NCBI GenBank assembly: GCA_028288775.1
Contig: JAQGHP010000488.1
Location: forward strand, 1 to 8,367
Length of the DNA stretch: 8,367 nt
Direction of reading: 5' to 3'
Source of the DNA: Phycisphaerales bacterium
Lineage (GTDB): Bacteria; Planctomycetota; Phycisphaerae; Tepidisphaerales; Tepidisphaeraceae
A program made the position numbers and the translations under genes. Under the pieces are notes generated by a model. That model was not told the origin of the DNA and did not search any database. It saw only the letters and a program-made list of their open reading frames with translations. Every line of letters starts with the position of its first letter. Position 1 is the first letter of the stretch. Positions 6,604 to 8,367 of this stretch are shown here, one piece after another.

Positions 6604-7929
6604 ATGATCAAACGCACCCTCCGCCGCATCCTCTCCGACCACGGCATGATCCTCGTGCTCCTGCTGCTGTGCGCGTATTTCAGCGTGGTCACGTACAGCG
6701 AGCAGTCCCCCGTCGGCGAGGCGGCCGCGGGCCAGGTTGCCAGCGCGATCAAGAGCCAATTCGGCAAAACCCCGCGCGTGCTCATCGTCGGCCGCGATCA
6801 GGCGGATGACGTGGCTTTCACCAACAAGCTGCAGGCCACCCTGGCCTCAACCGGGGCGCAGGTCCTCGGCGTCGTCAACGGCGAGCCCAAAGACGCACGG
6901 GATGCGCTGCAGAAGACCGCCGTGTCCGGCGGGAAGCTGGACGTCATCGCCTGCACGGAATCCACCGCCGCGTGGCTCGTCTTTTCCGACCTCAAAGGTG
7001 ACTTCCCCTCCCTGGGCGCGCCCCAGGTTCTCAAGCCAAAAAGCTACCGTTGGCCGAATTTTCTGAAATCCGAAAACCTGCTGAACATCGCCAATCAAAT
7101 CGCCATCATTGCCATCGTCGCCATCGGGATGACCATGGTCATTATCACCGGCGGCATCGACCTTTCCGTCGGCAGCCTGCTGGCTCTCTCCGCGGTCCTG
7201 GCAGCGCGGATCATTCGCGACCACGCGGGGGGCGTGAACGCGTCGCCGCTCGGGATGACGCTGGCTTGCACGCTTGCAGTGATCGCGTGCGGGGCGGTCG
7301 GCGCGTTTGCGGGCGGCGTGATTACCAAATTCGACATCCCCTCCTTCATCGTGACGCTCGCCATGATGCTCGTTGCCAGCGGGCTCGCGTACATCCTCGC
7401 AAGTGGGCAGTCGGTCTATCAGGTCCCAAATTCGTTCGTCTGGCTCGGCCGCGGGGCGAGCCTTTTCAAAATTCCCAACGCCGTACTGCTAATGCTCGTG
7501 CTCTATTTTCTGGCGGACGGGCTCATGTCGCGCACGTGGCTGGGGCGATACCTCTACGCTGTCGGCGGCAATCGCGAATCGGCGCGGCTTTCCGGGGTGC
7601 CCGTCCGCCGAGTGCTCCTGTTCGCGTACGTCGCCAGCGCCATGCTGGCAGGGGTGGGCGGCGTGATCATGGCGTCGCAGCTCAAGAGCGGCTCCGCCAC
7701 CTACGGCAACATGTACGAGCTGTACGTCATCGCCGCCGTGGTCGTCGGCGGCGCGAGCCTGAGCGGCGGCGAAGGCCGGATGTTCGGCACCCTCACCGGC
7801 GCCTTCACCATCGCCGTAATCCAAAACGGCATGAACCTGACCAACGTTGAAAGCTATACCCAAAAGGTCGTGCTCGGGCTGGTCATTCTGGGCGCGGTGA
7901 TGCTCGACAAAATTCGACGCCGCCAGTAG
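6604..7929 (+). CDS. Sugar ABC transporter permease (RbsC type) with an inserted periplasmic domain
   Basis: This 441-residue inner-membrane permease is about 120 residues longer than usual RbsC proteins (about 320). A first membrane helix (about 14-32) is followed by a soluble stretch of about 33-155. The BPD_transp_2-type membrane core then runs to the C-terminus, with hydrophobic segments near 163-182, 188-204, 216-240, 246-266, 291-306, 336-358, 372-384 and 418-435. Family landmarks are GIDLSVGS (184-191), AVGGNRESARLSGV (319-332) and VVVGGASLSGGEG (379-391). The insert has alternating strand-helix character (RVLIVG, a helix, AQVLGVVNG, a helix, LDVIACTES), reminiscent of one lobe of a periplasmic sugar-binding protein; that resemblance is my inference. 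The ATG lies 10 nt after the ATPase stop without a clear ribosome binding site, so coupled translation is likely. It is the last gene of the operon in view. Confidence 0.92.
   Translation: MIKRTLRRILSDHGMILVLLLLCAYFSVVTYSEQSPVGEAAAGQVASAIKSQFGKTPRVLIVGRDQADDVAFTNKLQATLASTGAQVLGVVNGEPKDARDALQKTAVSGGKLDVIACTESTAAWLVFSDLKGDFPSLGAPQVLKPKSYRWPNFLKSENLLNIANQIAIIAIVAIGMTMVIITGGIDLSVGSLLALSAVLAARIIRDHAGGVNASPLGMTLACTLAVIACGAVGAFAGGVITKFDIPSFIVTLAMMLVASGLAYILASGQSVYQVPNSFVWLGRGASLFKIPNAVLLMLVLYFLADGLMSRTWLGRYLYAVGGNRESARLSGVPVRRVLLFAYVASAMLAGVGGVIMASQLKSGSATYGNMYELYVIAAVVVGGASLSGGEGRMFGTLTGAFTIAVIQNGMNLTNVESYTQKVVLGLVILGAVMLDKIRRRQ
6700..7068 (+). other. Coding segment for the extra periplasmic domain of the permease
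   Basis: This segment encodes residues about 33-155 between the first and second membrane helices, where ordinary RbsC-type permeases have only a short loop. It has a polar, helix-rich lead (SEQSPVGEAAAGQVASAIK), a beta-alpha-beta-alpha-beta pattern and a Pro/Lys-rich exit (APQVLKPKSYRWPNF). The frame and codon style continue unbroken into the flanking permease sequence, so it is not a sequencing artefact. Boundaries are approximate. Confidence 0.75.
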
Positions 7930-7953
7930 CGCGGGCGAGCCGCATGTGGCTTA

Positions 7954-7971
7954 TGGGTCCTGGTGGACCCA
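7954..7971 (+). terminator. Stem-loop after the permease gene, possible terminator
   Basis: TGGGTCC-TGGT-GGACCCA is a perfect 7-bp stem with a 4-nt loop, starting 25 nt after the permease stop. No U-run follows, so it would be a non-canonical or Rho-assisted terminator, or an mRNA 3'-end stabiliser. Confidence 0.4.
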
Positions 7972-8005
7972 CCCACCGGTCCGATTTGTCCGGCGGACTT
8001 CGGAG

Positions 8006-8040
8006 CCGGGCCGTCCCGGCCCGGTCGGAGCGAAGCTCCG
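8006..8040. other. Two adjacent GC-rich hairpins
   Basis: CCGGGCCG-TCC-CGGCCCGG (8006-8024) is a perfect 8-bp stem with a 3-nt loop. One base later CGGAGC-GAA-GCTCCG (8026-8040) forms a 6-bp stem. CGGAG at 8001-8005 could instead pair with CTCCG at 8036-8040, enclosing the first hairpin, so alternative folds exist. The TCC loop and GTCCCG core recall the hairpin at 4958-4974. Confidence 0.55.
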
Positions 8041-8050
8041 TCCGAACTCC

Positions 8051-8073
8051 CTCTCCCTCGTACCCGGGGAGAG
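8051..8073. other. Stem-loop with CTCTCCC arms
   Basis: CTCTCCC (8051-8057) and GGGAGAG (8067-8073) form a 7-bp stem with a 9-nt loop. Similar CTCTCCC/GGGAGAG inverted repeats are common between genes in high-GC bacteria, so this may be a dispersed repeat. Confidence 0.45.
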
Positions 8074-8125
8074 CGACTGTGTCTCGGGTCAAGGGAAAAA
8101 TCCACGTTAACTTCTTGAACGCGAT

Positions 8126-8183
8126 TTGGGAGGGGAAGGAAGAACCAGATCGGGCCCCAACAGTTTCTTCCTTCCCCTCCCAA
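8126..8183. repeat. Perfect 19-bp inverted repeat with a 20-nt spacer
   Basis: The left arm TTGGGAGGGGAAGGAAGAA (8126-8144) is exactly complementary to 8165-8183. The spacer 8145-8164 contains GGGCCC. Arms are all purine (after TT) on one side and pyrimidine on the other. It starts 11 nt downstream of the minus-strand transposase stop, between two converging genes. It could be a bidirectional terminator, though no immediate T-run follows on either strand (a T5 run lies about 25 nt further on the minus strand). It could also be the end of the insertion sequence, or part of a structured RNA. Confidence 0.85.
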
Positions 8184-8194
8184 GCCCACCCCAT

Positions 8195-8367
8195 CTATTT
8201 CCTTTTCCCCTCATTTCCTCCGCCGGGGCCTTGTGCATTCAACTCGGGGCCTTGTGCATTCGATTCGGGGCGTTGTGCGTTCGACGGCGTCGTTTCTTCC
8301 TGGGCGCGGGCCAGGACCGTATTCAGGTGCGTCAGCAGTTTTCTCATGCACGCCACCAGCGCCACCT
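8195..8367 (-). CDS. IS110-family transposase, C-terminal end (5' part outside window)
   Basis: Read on the minus strand from the right edge, an open frame gives 56 residues to a TAG at 8197-8195. It starts VALVACMRKLLTHLNTVLAR, which closely matches the (K)VAL.A.MRKLL..LNA.. end that I recall from IS110/IS116/IS902-type transposases (Transposase_20 region and beyond). These enzymes use a RuvC-like DEDD domain, outside this window, and a C-terminal domain with a catalytic Ser, to move circular intermediates without ordinary terminal inverted repeats. The protein then continues in an unusual tail (QEETTPS, three heptapeptides, GGGNEGKRK) where relatives usually stop soon after LNA. It converges on the sugar operon and has no functional link to it. 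The assignment rests on a short motif, so alternatives within the same superfamily are possible. Confidence 0.78.
   Translation of the reverse strand, partial: VALVACMRKLLTHLNTVLARAQEETTPSNAQRPESNAQGPELNAQGPGGGNEGKRK
8225..8287 (-). repeat. Three tandem 21-bp repeats inside the transposase gene
   Basis: Units 8225-8245, 8246-8266 and 8267-8287 share GGGGC(C/G)TTGTGC(A/G)TTC on the plus strand. On the minus strand they encode heptapeptides NAQRPES, NAQGPEL and NAQGPGG near the C-terminus. The 21-bp period keeps the frame, which supports this stretch being translated. Confidence 0.8.

Larger units (their letters stand above)
7930..8194. other. Gene-free region between convergent genes, rich in inverted repeats
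   Basis: I see no credible coding sequence here on either strand; the overlapping minus-strand ORFs lack domain character and cross the hairpins. The region lies between the 3' ends of the permease gene (+) and the transposase gene (-) and holds at least five stem-loops, listed separately. Operon termination and the end of an insertion sequence probably both lie within it. Confidence 0.65.
8126..8367 (-). mobile_element. Probable end of an IS110-like insertion sequence, boundary unknown
   Basis: The transposase C-terminus at the right edge implies that an insertion sequence extends beyond the window. Its end must lie somewhere in 7930-8194. The inverted repeat at 8126-8183 is included provisionally because it lies 11 nt past the stop. 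IS110 elements do not leave clear terminal repeats or target duplications, so the border cannot be set from one copy. Confidence 0.45.

Noticed and set aside
4062..6785. A 907-codon minus-strand open frame opposite the binding-protein, ATPase and permease genes
   Set aside because: It mirrors three genes with full sets of conserved motifs on the plus strand. Its product is Asp/Ala/Gly/His-rich without domain character. High third-position GC on the coding strand keeps this antisense frame open.
7854..8189. Minus-strand open frames of 100-111 codons after the permease gene
   Set aside because: They overlap the permease end and run through several hairpins and the 19-bp inverted repeat. Their composition is Arg/Pro/Gly-rich without domain signals.

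Overview
The window is about 63% GC by eye, with dense left-to-right genes and good purine-rich Shine-Dalgarno sites ahead of some of them. Several traits suggest a heterotrophic member of the Planctomycetota or a related PVC-group bacterium: a secreted TIM-barrel sugar isomerase/epimerase-like protein, a LamG-plus-GH32 enzyme, an RbsC-type permease with an extra periplasmic domain, and a long pentapeptide-repeat protein. This placement rests on recalled family distributions, not on a marker gene, so it is tentative.

Region 1 (1-730) looks like an accessory or decaying patch. It opens inside a pentapeptide-repeat gene made of twelve nearly identical 15-bp units. That gene stops soon after the array, apparently before its usual C-terminal domain is complete. 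A small three-helix membrane-protein ORF (ending at 639) overlaps it in another frame and has no convincing start. A gap of about 90 bp leads into the main operon.

Region 2 (731-7929) is a five-gene, same-strand cluster that reads as a fructan or fructoside utilisation operon. It has a secreted xylose-isomerase-like TIM-barrel protein (731-1648), a secreted LamG/GH32 beta-fructosidase with all three catalytic motifs (1750-3927), a substrate-binding lipoprotein of the ribose/fructose class (3924-4907), a duplicated sugar ABC ATPase (5079-6593) and the permease (6604-7929). The inferred logic is that GH32 releases fructose or short fructosides outside the cytoplasm, the lipoprotein captures the sugar, and the ATPase and permease import it. 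No kinase or regulator lies in the window. The GH32 and binding-protein genes overlap by 3 nt (ATGA). The binding-protein and ATPase genes are separated by 171 bp carrying three hairpins, which could uncouple their expression.

Region 3 (7930-8367) has no forward gene. It holds a run of GC-rich hairpins and a perfect 19-bp inverted repeat. At the right edge on the minus strand is the C-terminal end of a transposase that I read as IS110-family. Its last residues form a heptapeptide repeat encoded by three 21-bp tandem repeats. The IS110 assignment makes the adjacent structured DNA worth checking as an IS end, a convergent-gene terminator or a bridge-RNA-type ncRNA.

Most promising leads: the binding-protein-like domain inserted in the permease, the shortened Cys-containing active-site loop in GH32, the recurring TCC-loop hairpins, and the structured DNA beside the IS110-like gene.
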